Below the pieces are notes generated by a model. The model saw nothing but the letters and a program-made list of their open reading frames with translations. It did no database searches and had not been told where the DNA came from. Shown here piece by piece: positions 23,796 to 35,923 of a DNA stretch of 64,000 nucleotides (positions are counted from its first letter, which is position 1; every line of letters starts with the position of its first letter). The stretch is from Patellaria atrata CBS 101060 (lineage: Eukaryota > Ascomycota > Dothideomycetes > Patellariales > Patellariaceae). The stretch spans positions 456,004 to 520,003 of the forward strand of contig MU006096.1 in NCBI GenBank assembly GCA_010093705.1. Direction: 5' to 3'. Both the position numbers and the translations under genes were made by a program.

Positions 23796-24204
23796 TTTGT
23801 TGATAATATTGTTTTTATGAACTAGTAGAGTATTGACTGAATGCAAACTTGATAAGAGAAGGAGCGAAGATATCGATGATTGCACGTCTCGCGGACAGAC
23901 ATATTTTATTCTGTTGCTATCCATCTGTTAGAATTAAGGTAATATGTTCAGCGGTTTAAGCTCGTCTTTGTTGCTGCTTTGTGATTGCAAATTTTAGTTT
24001 GAAATCGTGGTCCTTTGTGGAATTGACGACTACTATACTCCACGTCTTTGTCTGTCAAAGGGAAGCATAGTGGGTTGAGAATCCGAAGGTATTAATTTTC
24101 GGGATTAGATCCCTTTCTTTAACTTTCCTTCCTTTGCGCTTAGTTAATATGCGAATAAGACGAAGTCGTCGTTCGGCTCTCCTATCAACACTTTTGGAAT
24201 GTGT
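23796..24204. other. Intergenic stretch
   Basis: 409 bp between two minus-strand genes, AT-rich; it contains the membrane-protein promoter and the TMA16 3' flank. No other feature seen. Confidence 0.4.
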
Positions 24205-24795
24205 TCAAGACAAGCCTTTCGGTGGGAAGCTAGATTCATGTTTTACTCCTCGATCCGACAGCCTAATATACTTCATTGTGCTCAAGTGTACCCATTCTCC
24301 GTTCCAGTTTCTCAAGAGATTCAGATTGTTTTCATCTTCTAGGTCCGGGAGCCATAACCCTGAGACATACTCTTTCTGCTCTAGTGCCCTTTGCTGCTCG
24401 AGAAGGGTCTGACGATTAGATGCGGGCCTTCCTAGGCGGCGTTCCGCTTTGAGTGCTTCTATTTCAGCATCGTTGCGCTTCAGATACTGTTGTATTATAT
24501 CCTTGATCTCGTCAGATGTGAAAGCTTCCGGATGGTTCAACGCCTCATCTTGTAAGAAAGATATCCTTTGCACTACGTTCTTATTAGCCATATGGCTTGC
24601 GTACGACTTATGAATCGAACACTCACAATGGGGTCGGTTGGCCTTTTCTCTTGCCGATGCTAATTTGGCTATTTTCTCATCCCGTTGACTTGCGCGTTGA
24701 AGTCTGCGCGAATCTCGGCTATTCGCATGGAGAGGGGTGCTTCTGCCCTTCTTCTTGTTAATATGCTTCTGCACCTTATTCAAGTTACTGGGCAT
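24205..24795 (-). CDS. TMA16: Translation machinery-associated protein 16
   Basis: Tma16 family protein, a ribosome-associated factor bound to pre-60S particles. Two exons, 24627-24795 and 24205-24572, 178 residues, matching the family's size. The very basic N-terminus (NLNKVQKHINKKKGRSTPLH) and the helical core (RISFLQDEAL, EIKDIIQQYLKRNDAEIE, RRLGRPASNRQ, GLWLPDLEDENNLNLLRNW) are typical. The 54-nt intron is needed: reading through inserts a Cys/His-containing segment foreign to the family. It is transcribed divergently from EXO1. Confidence 0.88.
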   Translation of the reverse strand: MPSNLNKVQKHINKKKGRSTPLHANSRDSRRLQRASQRDEKIAKLASAREKANRPHCECSIHKSYASHMANKNVVQRISFLQDEALNHPEAFTSDEIKDIIQQYLKRNDAEIEALKAERRLGRPASNRQTLLEQQRALEQKEYVSGLWLPDLEDENNLNLLRNWNGEWVHLSTMKYIRLSDRGVKHESSFPPKGLS

Positions 24796-25165
24796 GGTGG
24801 TTCCTGGAGTATTAGGTAAAGAAACATATCAACGGTCATTCTCTGTGGTGGAATTCTCAAAAGTTCGTCACACTTAGGGCAGTTTTACGCGTTAGTAAGT
24901 GGGGCGGATCTTCGGCTATAACTACCCGAACTAGTCGCAGAGCGCGTCTTGGACAATATCCTACGCGTCGAGCGATCAAAACCTCGAATCAACCTTAATT
25001 CTTTCCACTCTATGACATAACACCTGCTTTCGCTTTCCCCTTACTTTGTGCTTCTTATTTTGGAATCAAGTTCCTTCTGTTCTATGCATAGTTCCTAATG
25101 CTCCGTGTTTAACATCCGACCTCCATCTGTTTGGGGCCCCGCTTTATGGTGTTTACAGTGACGGA
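24796..25165. other. Divergent promoter region TMA16/EXO1
   Basis: 370 bp between outward-facing genes. It includes ACGCGT-like motifs (TTACGCGTTAG near 24887; CTACGCGTCG near 24960). ACGCGT is the Mlu1 cell-cycle box bound by MBF in yeasts, so G1/S regulation of EXO1 is conceivable. This is inference from a 6-mer. Confidence 0.35.
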
Positions 25166-27555
25166 ATGGGTATCTCAGGTTGGTATTTTTGTGTTCTATG
25201 CACGAAATATTCTCCATACTAATACTCGATCTAGGCCTCCTCCCTCTGTTGAAGTCCATACACAAACCATGTAATCTCAAAAAGTTCGCAGGCCAAGTTA
25301 TTGGTGTGGACGCTTACGGATGGCTCCATCGTGGCACTGTTTCTTGCGCGATTGACCTGGCTTTGGGTAAGCCGACAACCAAATATGTCGAATTTGCTAT
25401 GAGCCGTGTCCGGATGCTTCTCCATTTTGGGATCAAACCATACTTAGTCTTCGACGGTGACTATCTTCCAAGTAAGGGCGGAACAGAGAAAGAGAGAGCA
25501 ACGAGGAGAAACGAGAGTAAGAAGCTAGGACTTGAACTCTTGAAACTGGGAAAGACGTCCCAAGCTCATCTTGAGTTGCAGAAAGCCGTAGATGTGACCC
25601 CAGAAATGGCCAGGCTGTTGATTGAAGAGTTGAAGAATGCAAAGATTGATTACGTTGTTGCTCCATACGAAGCTGATTCGCAGCTGGCTTATCTCGAGAA
25701 GAAGGGTATCGTTCAGGGTGTCTTGTCTGAGGACTCTGATCTACTGGTGTTTGGAGTTAAATGCCTGCTTACGAAACTCGACCAGTATGGTGAATGTGTC
25801 ATGATCAACCGAAACGACTTTACGGCATGTCGAGAAATTAGCTTACACGGCTGGTCTGATACTGAGTTTAGACGTATGACTATCCTGAGCGGATGCGACT
25901 ATCTTCCAGGTCTTAGTGGGATGGGCTTGAAAACAGCGTACAGGATGATGCGCAAGTACAATAAGAATCTGGACCGTCTAATTCGTGCAGTCCAGTTTGA
26001 TGGTAAGCATAAAGTACCCCCTGGATATCTGGAAGCATTCGAACAAGCAGAGAAGACCTTCCTTCACCAATGGGTATTTTGCCCCATAGCTCAAGGGTTA
26101 GTCCATCTAACTGACCTGGAAGCCGGAACAGACGTTAAGGACATGCCATATATCGGTCAGCATGTCGAGTCTCTGGTAGCTGTTGGAGTCTCTACCGGAG
26201 ATCTGCATCCTCACTCGAAGCAAAAGATCAACATTACGGTACCTAATCGAATACCGCACGTAGAACTTGCTGGGCGCTCCATCAAACAGGCCATGACAAA
26301 CTCGACTCATGATTTGAAGGGAAATAAGCCCATAGATGCTTTCTTCAGACCACGTCGCATACCGTTAGCTGAACTCAATCCGAATGCATTCACCCCTTCA
26401 CCAAGTCAACAGAGGCTCTATCAATACACCTCCGTAGCTTGGTCCGCTAGTCCTGCACCAACTCGTGCTCACAGCATTTCAGGAGCCCCATTACCCTCAT
26501 CTGCTCCACGTCTTTCGCGAAGAGCTGTCTCAGACTCATCTACTAGCTCTTCCCTCCTGCACCCCCCAAAACGTCAGAGGCTATGTTCCGACAGTACACC
26601 CGATGTGATTTCCGGTATCCCGAGCGACTATGGGCCTAGCACCAGCCCTTTCTTCGCGAACGCATCGGTTGATCCTAGCCCGTCAGTTCGCAGAAGTAAG
26701 AATAGAAAGACATCGGAGTCTGAATTCAATCTTTGGTCCGACGACTCCATGGAAGAGGCAATGGCCACGCTTCCTAATACCGCAGAGGGTTTTGTCATAC
26801 CTAGAAAGAAGAAGGTAGCCGTGTTCGTCGATGAGGCGATTCTTGCTCTATCGCAAGCTAGTACGCTTGATCAAGAGGCCTCGCAATCCACAATATCGTC
26901 CAGAACCACTTCCCTCAATTCGCAGGCAAGTATTACCACGGTCGATTCTATGGGTTCATTCGAGAGTCAAATAAGCCGAGGGGAACCACTCTGTATATCC
27001 TCATCACAGATTTCAAGGAGGTTCTCTTACGAACTCAAGCCCCATTCTACCCCTGAACCCGTTCCCCCTAAGTCGCGGAAATCCTTACCAATTTCCCGTC
27101 TCTCGCAGCCGATGGCACCTCTCAGCCATACCAGGGGCGCTTCATGGGCTCGCGCAACATCCTCTACTACGTCATCGCGCGCCAAAGCTGTGGTTCCTTG
27201 GGCAACATCCCAAAAGCGGAAGTCGTCAGCAGCATTATCAGTAGCGGCTACGCAGTCATACGAGCCACCCCCATCCCCAGCCCAGAACGATGACGACGTC
27301 ATCGAGGACGAAGCCTTCCATATCATGGAAACAGAAGGTGTGGTTCCCAGGAGTGACCCTCCTGAGACCCCGTACTCCCCTAGCAGGGTTTACAAAACTC
27401 TGCAAAAGGCCTTGCCGGTACTTCTTCAAGAGAGAAGTCCTCACCGTGCCAAAGGAAGCGAGGATTTGCTGGTACCGGATAGCGAGGCGGAGGATGAGGG
27501 TGAGGAGAAGAGGCCTATGGCCGATTTGAGCAGATTTGCTTTTGGAGGCAAGTAG
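25166..27555 (+). CDS. EXO1: Exonuclease 1 (5'-3' exonuclease of mismatch repair and resection)
   Basis: Rad2/XPG-family nuclease acting in mismatch repair, DNA-end resection and meiotic recombination. The first coding exon is only 13 nt (25166-25178, MGIS+G), spliced over 25179-25234 to 25235-27555; 777 residues. This restores the canonical N-terminus MGISGLLPLLKSI, which an ORF starting at 25180 lacks. Catalytic acids sit at the family positions: D30, D78, E150, D152, D171, D173 and D226 (VFDGD, PYEADSQLAYL, SEDSDLLVFG, SGCDYLPG). A helix-hairpin-helix region follows (LSGMGLKTAYRMM). Residues beyond ~350 form a long Ser/Pro-rich disordered tail, where partner-binding motifs normally lie. 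Confidence 0.95.
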
Positions 27556-28159
27556 TTTGTTGAGCATACAGTACGAAAAGAGTGTGTACAGTTTATTTGA
27601 GCGGCATGGTACGGTGTTATGGCGTATCAGGCTTCGTCTAGTGTTTTGTATTATTTGGATTCTTGTTGTTTCAAAGGGTTGGTATGCATAGGGTGGAGTT
27701 AATAGATTTGCTATATTAAAAGTAGGCAGGTCAATACACATTCAATTTTCTAGACTTGATCTTTCTGTCCCGGTTCTAAAAAATTAGGTATTGCAAACAT
27801 CCTTTCCCCCGATTATAGTATTCCTCACCTACTGTAAGATACGCTCACATAAGAGCGTCCGACTCACTATACAAGAGTCGATAGTGTACGATGAAGCCCT
27901 AAAGGTACCTAGGACACAACCGCATAGACAAGGAAAACGCACTTTGGGTACCAAAATTGATTCGCACTTTCCGCAAGAGAAGAGATCTAGAGTGCCATAT
28001 CAAGTCCTTCTCTCAGCGCTTTTCCGGCTCCAACCACCCCCTTGAATGTCAAAAGCTCAAATTCATGAAAGACAGATAACCACCCACGCTTGAAAATGCA
28101 GTTCAAGCCAAATACACGAAACCAAGCAAGCAAAGAGTATGACCGCAAAAGAGAAATCT
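27556..28159. other. Intergenic stretch between convergent EXO1 and MSN5
   Basis: 604 bp of shared 3' flank. The ORFs at 27791-28045 and 28090-28317 lack features. No repeat or RNA gene seen. Confidence 0.45.
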
Positions 28160-31100
28160 TTAAGCCAACATCTCTCCCACGCCCGCCAACTGCGGACTCC
28201 CACCCCTCACGATTCTCGGCTGCTCTTGCACCTCCATATACTGTTCCTGGACCGCACTCTTCTTTCTCGGCTCTGCCCTCTCGATCTTGCCCTGCTCATG
28301 TATACTCACGCCCCTAACACCCTGAAGCAGATCCAGCACAATAGCCCTATGCTGCCGATCCCCCCCCTGCTGCATGATCAGGCTTATCGCCTTATCCACC
28401 TTGTCCGGGCGGTTTCCAAGCCCGGGTAAGGACAAGATAACTTCGCGCGGGAGTTCCTGGTCGAGGCGGATGATATGAGCGATCATGCCAGCTAAGTCTT
28501 TTTGTACGTCGACGAAGTAGGGTTCGTGCAGCGAGGTGATTGCCGCTTTAAGAATGTCGACGCATATGAAGTCGCGGATCGCGGACTTCTCTTTGAAGTG
28601 CGGGAAGGTGCAGCGGAAGATTTTGACGACGAGGCCGACGCAGCGGCTGTCGCGGACTCGCAGGGTGTTGGTGCAAAATATGAGGACGGGCTCGAGGATG
28701 GTTGGGCAGAAGAGGATGAAGCGCCACATGATTTCTTCTTTAGGTTGTGAGGGGTGGGTGTGTTTACTTGTGGGTTCTAGGAAGGGGTTATGGACGGACC
28801 GGGGAAGGGGAATGGAGTTATACGAACCTTGACGTTGGTAGTCGAGTAATGAAGCTACGAGAGTGACGGTGGCATATGTAAGTTGCCGTAGTATGCTTTC
28901 GGTTTTCATCTCCTCTCCTAGGTTGTCGTCCTCGTTCGCTTCGCTAATTTTCTTGTTGTTCGCAGCCCATTCCGCGGTGATTTTACTATCCAAAACTCTA
29001 AAGAGGCTAGAGACGAAAGCTGGTAAGAAATGACCCCGTTGATTTGGTGGACATTCTTCGATTAGATGCGTAGCAACACTCAACAGAACAGAGACGTGGT
29101 GTGCAGAAAGAGCATGCGCATTAGCAAAGAGAGACTCACTGAGCGGGCCAGGGAGATCCGTGAATCCGTAAAACCGATCCTTGAACCGTGTCAATCCGTA
29201 GAGAATGTGATACGTTCCCTCGCGAATTTGCCTCATGGTTCCTCGTACTGTCGACGCATATCCTTCGAAGGTTGTCTTCGAGTTGTTAACTCTGGCAAAG
29301 AAGTCGTCCTTACTCTCTCTCGAGATCCCAGCTTGCCAGAACCGGTCAGTGAGGAGACGTTTTACAACAAGTTGTAGCTCGTGAGGTAAGTTGGGCCAGC
29401 TTTCAGGATTGTTGAACGCTTGGGCATATCTAGGATAGAATTAACACTGTCAACTGGTTATAGTCTGTGAAAACATACTTGACGAGTTGCAGCAGATTAG
29501 GTAACATGATGGGAATGATATCAGCCCAGAGAGCGGAAGACATCTCCAATGCAGGGGAACAATCATCAACTTTCTCCGTTGCACCAGCAAGAAGAGTCCG
29601 TGTAATACGTAAAGGAAGTTGCTAGCGAGGTCAGTAAGATTCAGTCTTGTGTTAGAATACATATTTACCTGACAGCGACTGAGGATGTCAGCCTGCATAT
29701 CTTGACCTTCCTTGTCGAGTTCTTGAGTAGACCAGTCCTCAATTCTATGGAACTGACGGGAAGAGAGAAATTCTCGTAGATGTGACAGTCCAAGTGTTTC
29801 TAGAAATGCTTCGAAGGACGATAGCGATCTTTCCAATTCGGGGGTTTGCCATGCCTCTTTCACCGGCCTTAGTATCTCTGCTAAACGTGTCATCTGGACT
29901 GATCGATCGAGTGATGTCGATCGATGGCTAGATATTGTTAGTATTTGTATTCCAGATAAGTTCACGTGCTTACATGATAATATATAAGACCGCCATATAT
30001 CCAAACCTCAACTTGTCGTCTGTAGGTCTCGAAGTAAGTACTTCAGTGATCTTTCGTTCAAGTTCATCATATATACTCTATGGAGTGTTAGACCTGAATT
30101 ATTGATTTCTCAATGGTAACTTACTAGGAAATAATTCGCAAAGACTATGGCGAGACGTTGCATCTCCAGGGCGTTCGCCTGTTCCATGCTCTTGACTGCT
30201 TCTGAGTACTGCGCGTGAGCAGGAATATCCATATCAGGAAAGTCAAGCATGTATTTGACGAGGGTTATAGCGAAACTCGGTCGATCGTTGAGAGCTTTGG
30301 TTGAAAAAGTGACCATCAATTGGACCATCTTCTTAGCTATCTCAGGATCCTGTACATAAAATAAGCCCTTAGCCCTACAATGAATAAGAACGCACTATAC
30401 CTCAAATCGAATCTCTAAAATTGACATACACCATGATTGAAAATGATCTTGAGCTGCGGTCCGATTCCGCTCCTGGTATGATATCAGCACTTTGTCACTT
30501 CAGACTTTATCCCGTAAACTCACATCTTCCTGTGGATCTCCGCCTTGAGAAGCTAGCCATTTCAGATAGCCTCGAAGTGAGGACTCAATGACGGATATCT
30601 GGGCGTCGACTCGGAGAACAGGGATAGCGTTCTTAGAGAAATCTTGGGCTGTTTAAGGTCAGCGGTACGCCTAAGTTGAAGGAGGATTCGAAATTTTCCA
30701 CGAACCCTGGAAGGGAGGCAATTCTCCGTAAATATTCTTCAAAAGTGCTTTAGCCTGACCAAGTATATGTTGTAAAGCTTCGAAAGGGGCTCTCCGAGTG
30801 ATTATTTCAACGATATCTACGCAGTATCTACGATAATTTCCTAAAAATGCATGTTTCTCTGGCAGAGTATCGAAGTCCTCGTTCAAGAATAAGGAGATGT
30901 TATCATCAGAGTTTTCCGGTAAGTTTTCGTACCGCACCAGTCTCTGGCTGCATAGTTCCAACATGCCCCCAAGAAATTGAGTTACAGCATCTTTTACATC
31001 TCGATGCTTAAGAAGTTTGGTCCACGTATGCAATATTGGGATGGATATCACAAGGCTTGGGTCTTTCAAAACGGTGAAAAGTAGCTCCATGAGTCCACGC

Positions 31101-32362
31101 AAGTCGTGTCCCGTAGGAATGAGCTGAGACTTTGCTTCTGCATAATTACCCAAATTTGAGAGTAGCTGAACATATTAGTACCAATCCGCTCGGCATGTCC
31201 CGAATGAAAAAAAATCAAAACGACTCACCTCTGAGAGCTTCTTACTAAGAGCGTATTTCTCATCGTCTAAATCATGTATGTCTACACGAGCCCACGAATA
31301 AAGTTCCGAGAGTAGCGTAATGCAGTTGGGAGTGTACATTGGGCAAATTATCTCAACAAATTCATCATCTTGAAGATGTGCCCTGCCCGTTATAGTGTAC
31401 AGCGCCTCCACGGCCGCCTAGATAGCTAGGTTAATTCAAGAGTAAGCTGCGCAAGGAAGAATCAACAGTACCTTTTGTAGCGGAACGGTAGTTGTAGCGA
31501 GAGCTTTGAAAATATGCTCGACACATTGTGTCGCATGAATGGCTTTTGGAGTTATCCAGACCAAAGTAGCCCTGAGCGCTGAAAGCACCTTGATAGCGCA
31601 GGTCCTGATGCGTTCGTCTTTACTATAGTCGTTCGACAGACACCAGTCTAACCGAACACAAAGCCTACGCATCCACCCTTCATCAGCATGCCTTACGTTG
31701 ACGGAAGTGTCTCTAGTTGGGAAAAACTCTACGAGTACGGAAGTTGGCGTGAATATCTCTACACATGCTTTCCCTAATTCGTTTCCCCTCAATATAGCAG
31801 TCGGATCCTCTCTAGTAAACACCTCTTCTGATAGCGATTCCAGGACGTAAAGAACGATGCCTTGTTGCTCGAGAGACGTATTCCACAACGTCACTAGCAT
31901 TTCATCCATGTCCATCCACTCTGCACCCCAACATCTCTTTGCTATTTCAGTCCATAACTGAGCAATCTTGTTCCGCAGATAAAGAGGTTCTTTTTCGTCG
32001 ACAGATCGAGCGAGCTCTGTGACACACTTCCGTAGAATGGACTGTTGCTCCACCAAAAAGTCCTCCCATCCATACTTTATAGCATATTCAAGCATGGATA
32101 GCCCAAAGTGACGGAGAGGGGCAGGTTGGACCTTGTCACGGGCCAACGTGAAGCCATGACTAGGAGCCTCCGGCGACTTCTTTGCTTCCTCTAAATAGTG
32201 TGATGCGTTCTGGCGGATAGTATTTGACGATCGAGGGTCATAAATTGCTTGTAAGGCTTGGAGAATCTTTAATAAATCTTCAGGGTCAGGATCGGGTTTG
32301 CCATTTAGACGCCCGTTAGATTGATGACCAGGCTGTAGTGTGGTTGTCCCAGCCTGATCCAT
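28160..32362 (-). CDS. MSN5: Exportin-5/Msn5-type karyopherin
   Basis: Importin-beta superfamily nuclear exporter of the Msn5/exportin-5 branch, which carries phosphorylated regulators and some RNAs out of the nucleus in yeast and animals. Ten exons (31472-32362, 31229-31417, 30706-31165, 30524-30648, 30401-30472, 30125-30349, 29974-30077, 29669-29927, 29479-29621, 28160-29429) sum to 1245 residues, close to yeast Msn5. The N-terminal importin-beta/XPO1-like repeats are recognisable (ILQALQAIYDPRSSN, LRHFGLSMLEYAIK, LRNKIAQLWTEIAKRCW), as are ESSLRGYLKWLASQGG and ILEIRFEDPEIAKKMVQLM. All introns are 44-68 nt. A possible extra in-frame intron inside the last exon (around 28740-28830) would remove a poorly conserved Pro-rich piece. 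Confidence 0.9.
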
Positions 32363-33010
32363 ATTTCAGAGAAGGCAAATTTGCGAGAAGCTGTACATGT
32401 ATGTCAGAAATCATATAAAGATTCTAAGGAGGTAGGGTGCTGAAAAGTTGTGTATGTTTGTTACCTTTATCTTACGGTTGAACAGTGCAAGGGAAATTGT
32501 GACAGCCGACAAGTCATCGACTACCGCATAGCACGAGCGCGCAGGTAAGGACGTTTGCTGCGAGCCATAATTATGGTAACAAAGTCGATTGAACATTTTG
32601 TGAAGGAAATGTTGGATGCAACACTGGCTTTGGGGCTTCCTTGGCCTTTATCTTTCACAAATACCTCATTATCAAGTTAATGCACCGTGGCTCCATAACG
32701 CCGCACAAGAATCGATACCAGCAGACGCGCGCTTCGCCTGATTCGACGCGCTGTCACCTGCTTTAAAGTATTGACCGATGACGATGTCCACATCATTTCA
32801 TTACCCGTCCGCTTTGCCAAATAGTATCATATACGGAGTATGTATGTACTGTACAGTGAAATGCCCAAAAGAAAATGTACACGTGTAAATGATTTCCGCT
32901 TAATGCAATGTTCAACAATCGATACGCCCCCCTAAATAAGCAAAGCTGTGTGCTAACAACGCTGAGCTATATCTGTACACGTCTCCCTAAGGTAGACTCA
33001 CCTACACCAC
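32363..33010. other. Intergenic stretch between MSN5 and EGH1
   Basis: 648 bp: MSN5 promoter side and EGH1 3' flank. The minus-strand ORF 32411-32596 is short and featureless. Confidence 0.4.
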
Positions 33011-35457
33011 CTACATAACGGTACAAGTCCTTTGCTGGCACTGCTCAAGATAACCCTCTTCTTCGTCTGCGGGTAATAGGGAGCCTTGTTTTCGTTTGAC
33101 ACCTTTTATGGTGATGCTCTGGCTTCCTTCGGCATGCCACCATCTTAGTCTTTGTTGGACCGCTTCCCCTTCCTCATCCGTACTGATCTTCCATTTACCG
33201 CCGCTGACCTCAACGGTAGTTGCACCCTGAGGAAAGTGGTACTCGGGAAGAAACACTTCAGTGGGCGCCTCTTCTTTCGTCGAGGACTGGGCGGATAGCG
33301 ACAATGTAAAGGTGCAGTTGCGAAGGTCAAACCCGTAGGAAACCACATCGCCATGTGTTGCTATGGGTGTAGGTCGTACATAGGCTTCAGCTGCTCTGAA
33401 GCCTACTTGGTCTGGTTTATCACCCGCATCAACATTGGAAGACGAAACCATGTTATCCGAAGATAAGGTCTGTTTCAGATTCGAAGGTGAAACGCTTGAG
33501 GTCTCCGATAACTGACTACGAGAGTAAGATGGAGATTCAGTGATAAAAGACGCGGTCGACTCGTTGTTTGGGAACGATACTGGTAATGGTGGATCGTCTA
33601 GGGAAAATATAGACAAATCCTCGCCGTTCCATTGATCCCCCCAGTTATGAACATTCTGTTTTTCTTGTTAGAGGGGCTGCGTCTTGTATCGCTACTGTAC
33701 TCACGCTAGCAACATATGTCCAGAGGGTGTATCCATTGGCCTTGCTGCCTTCAATAGCAAAATGATTGGCATCCATCGCAGCAATTTGGCTGCTATAGTT
33801 ACCAGTCTTATAGGCATATTTATCATCCATGTCATAGGGAATACCGATTTCTGTGAATATGCATGGATGTTCTCCCATATAATCGACGCCTTCTTGCCGA
33901 ATCGCAGATAACTGATCTCGGAAACAGTTTCGAATCGCCGTTTCACCTATCTTGATCGCAAATGCTGGTGTAAGATACTTGCCTCTCAGAACCCCAAAAA
34001 CATCTATGTTCCATATGCGGTTCCTAGGTGTCGGTTAGTGAAACTACGAGTCTACTGCGCTGACTTGTATGAACTTACCACTTTTTCGTGAGTAAGGTTA
34101 TTCCGTCATAGAAATGTGCAGCAAAGACCATATTCGGATCATCATCTTCAGTGTCTTTGGTGCTTGGTGGAATTTCCAGGACTGGTGGTTGAAATAACAT
34201 AATGGTTTTAGGAAAGACTTGTCTGACCATAGATTTGTACTTGCGATAATAATCTAGGAACCAGTTATTTGTGAAATACTCATAAGTTATAGTTTTTCCA
34301 GATCGCGGATCTTTTGCAAAATAACCCTTTTTGAGGAGCGTATCGGAGGATGGCTCCCATATTCCATGCTGAGCCCACAGACAATCCCCAAGCTTCCAAT
34401 CTGGGTCGCGTTTCCAACCATACTTCGTATCATCATAATCTTTCGGGAGCCATGCGGATTTCCCTTGAGGGTCTATAAGTGTACTTCCAGACTTATAGGG
34501 ACCCATACCACCGAAATCCCAGGTATCGATCTCGCATGCTCGGCCGGAACCAGTCAATATTGCTTGCCAGGCCGTTGGGGATGTCCCCTTCCGGAGCTTT
34601 TGTTCTCTTGGTACGAGAGTCAAGTCTTGCCATCCAATAAGTCCTCGGTTAGGCTCGTTCATACTCTCCCATCCAATAATCACATCGTTCTCGAGGCCAC
34701 CAGTTTCATATATACGTTTGGCTAGATGTTGCAGTGCACCGATATAATGATCTTGTAGATAATCCTGGATGTTTTTCCCATCTATAATCGCTTTCGGAGC
34801 AAAGTCCTTACCTCCAAAGAAAAGGGTGAAGATAGTCTGGCACGCGAGGCGCTGATAGTTCGTAGCCCATATCATCTTCGGGAAATTTTCGGGTTCAGGA
34901 TAAGTATTATGAACCAGAGCAGCTTCTGTAATGTCAAAAGCGCGTGGATTCAGTCCACAGGCATAAACAGTCCACATAGGTGCCCCTGAGCCACCTGTAA
35001 ATCTCGACCACTAGGCACAACGTCAGGAGATGGGTCAAAGCTTGTCAAATTCCGATGAATTGTGTTTACATACAACATCTTGATGAGGGTCCATGAAAAC
35101 ATAGAATCCATAATTCCTAGCAAGCCGTAGTATCGAGATTGTGTGCTGTATCCATTCCTCATCGTACTTCTTCGGTCCAGCTGCCTCAATTGCCTCCCAC
35201 GTAAAAACATAACGAATCATATTATATCCCCATCTTCTTAGCCTCGAGAAGTGTGTATGTGCATCATCCACGCTGAAAGGGCGTCCGACAAAAGAAACAT
35301 TATCACCATCGAAGAAGTCATCTAGGATGTGTGAGGGCTGATCCGGATTTGCGGGAAATTTGGCGTCTGCTGCAGCATTTATGCCATGTATGGTAACTTC
35401 TCGATTGTGACTATCTCTGAATATCCGACCCTCAATCCGAAGCTGTAGGGGTGCCAT
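33011..35457 (-). CDS. EGH1: GH5 (subfamily 12-like) sterylglucosidase/glucocerebrosidase
   Basis: Intracellular glycoside hydrolase of the EGCrP/Egh1 type, which removes glucose from sterylglucosides or glucosylceramide. Four exons: 35074-35457, 34079-35010, 33705-34023 and 33011-33655; 759 residues. The barrel begins with VTIHGINAAADAKFPANP. The acid/base Glu is E247 in GWESMNEPNRG and the nucleophile is E497 in PCIFTEIGIPYD. A C-terminal beta domain of ~200 residues follows a Ser-rich linker. The start is the ATG at 35457, since the longer frame begins at a non-ATG codon. There is no signal peptide. The protein ends in Cys-Thr-Val-Met, which fits a CaaX prenylation box and could tether it to membranes. 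Confidence 0.88.
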
Positions 35458-35923
35458 ATGGTACAGAAACAAAGGAGAATGCGAAAGCGTTGACACGGCT
35501 TTAGGTATCTAAACGCTGCGTTCGGGGGTAACGCTTGATATTACGGGTATAGGAACTATTTAGGACCACTTTTCTAGTTTGAAGATTACAGAAGCAGGTA
35601 TTGCTGGCGGACTGTGTATAAGAGTGAGGGAATAATGAAGAGGGCGTCATGCTCGCAAGGTCTACCGCGTGAGGCAAGAATTGTGTTTGGGGTGTTTGTT
35701 ACCGTCTGGCTTGGCAAAGTTGGCCTCTTTGTTCAAAGGTGGCATCATTTTGGGAACCATAGAACCCGCATCATACCTTCGACAGATTTGCCAGATGGCC
35801 TAATTCCACCGTACTTCTCGTCATATTTTAGATTTCATCGACGCTTTCCTCCCTTTCTTTTTTTCTTTTTTTCATCTCTCTCAAGATTAGTACAAAGGTT
35901 CCTGCACATTCCAAATTGGCGTC
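35458..35923. other. Divergent promoter region EGH1/DnaJ gene
   Basis: 466 bp between outward-facing genes. The DnaJ side has a strong CT-rich tract (35845-35885), typical of fungal core promoters. The ORF 35614-36003 overlaps the DnaJ start in another frame and is rejected. Confidence 0.45.
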
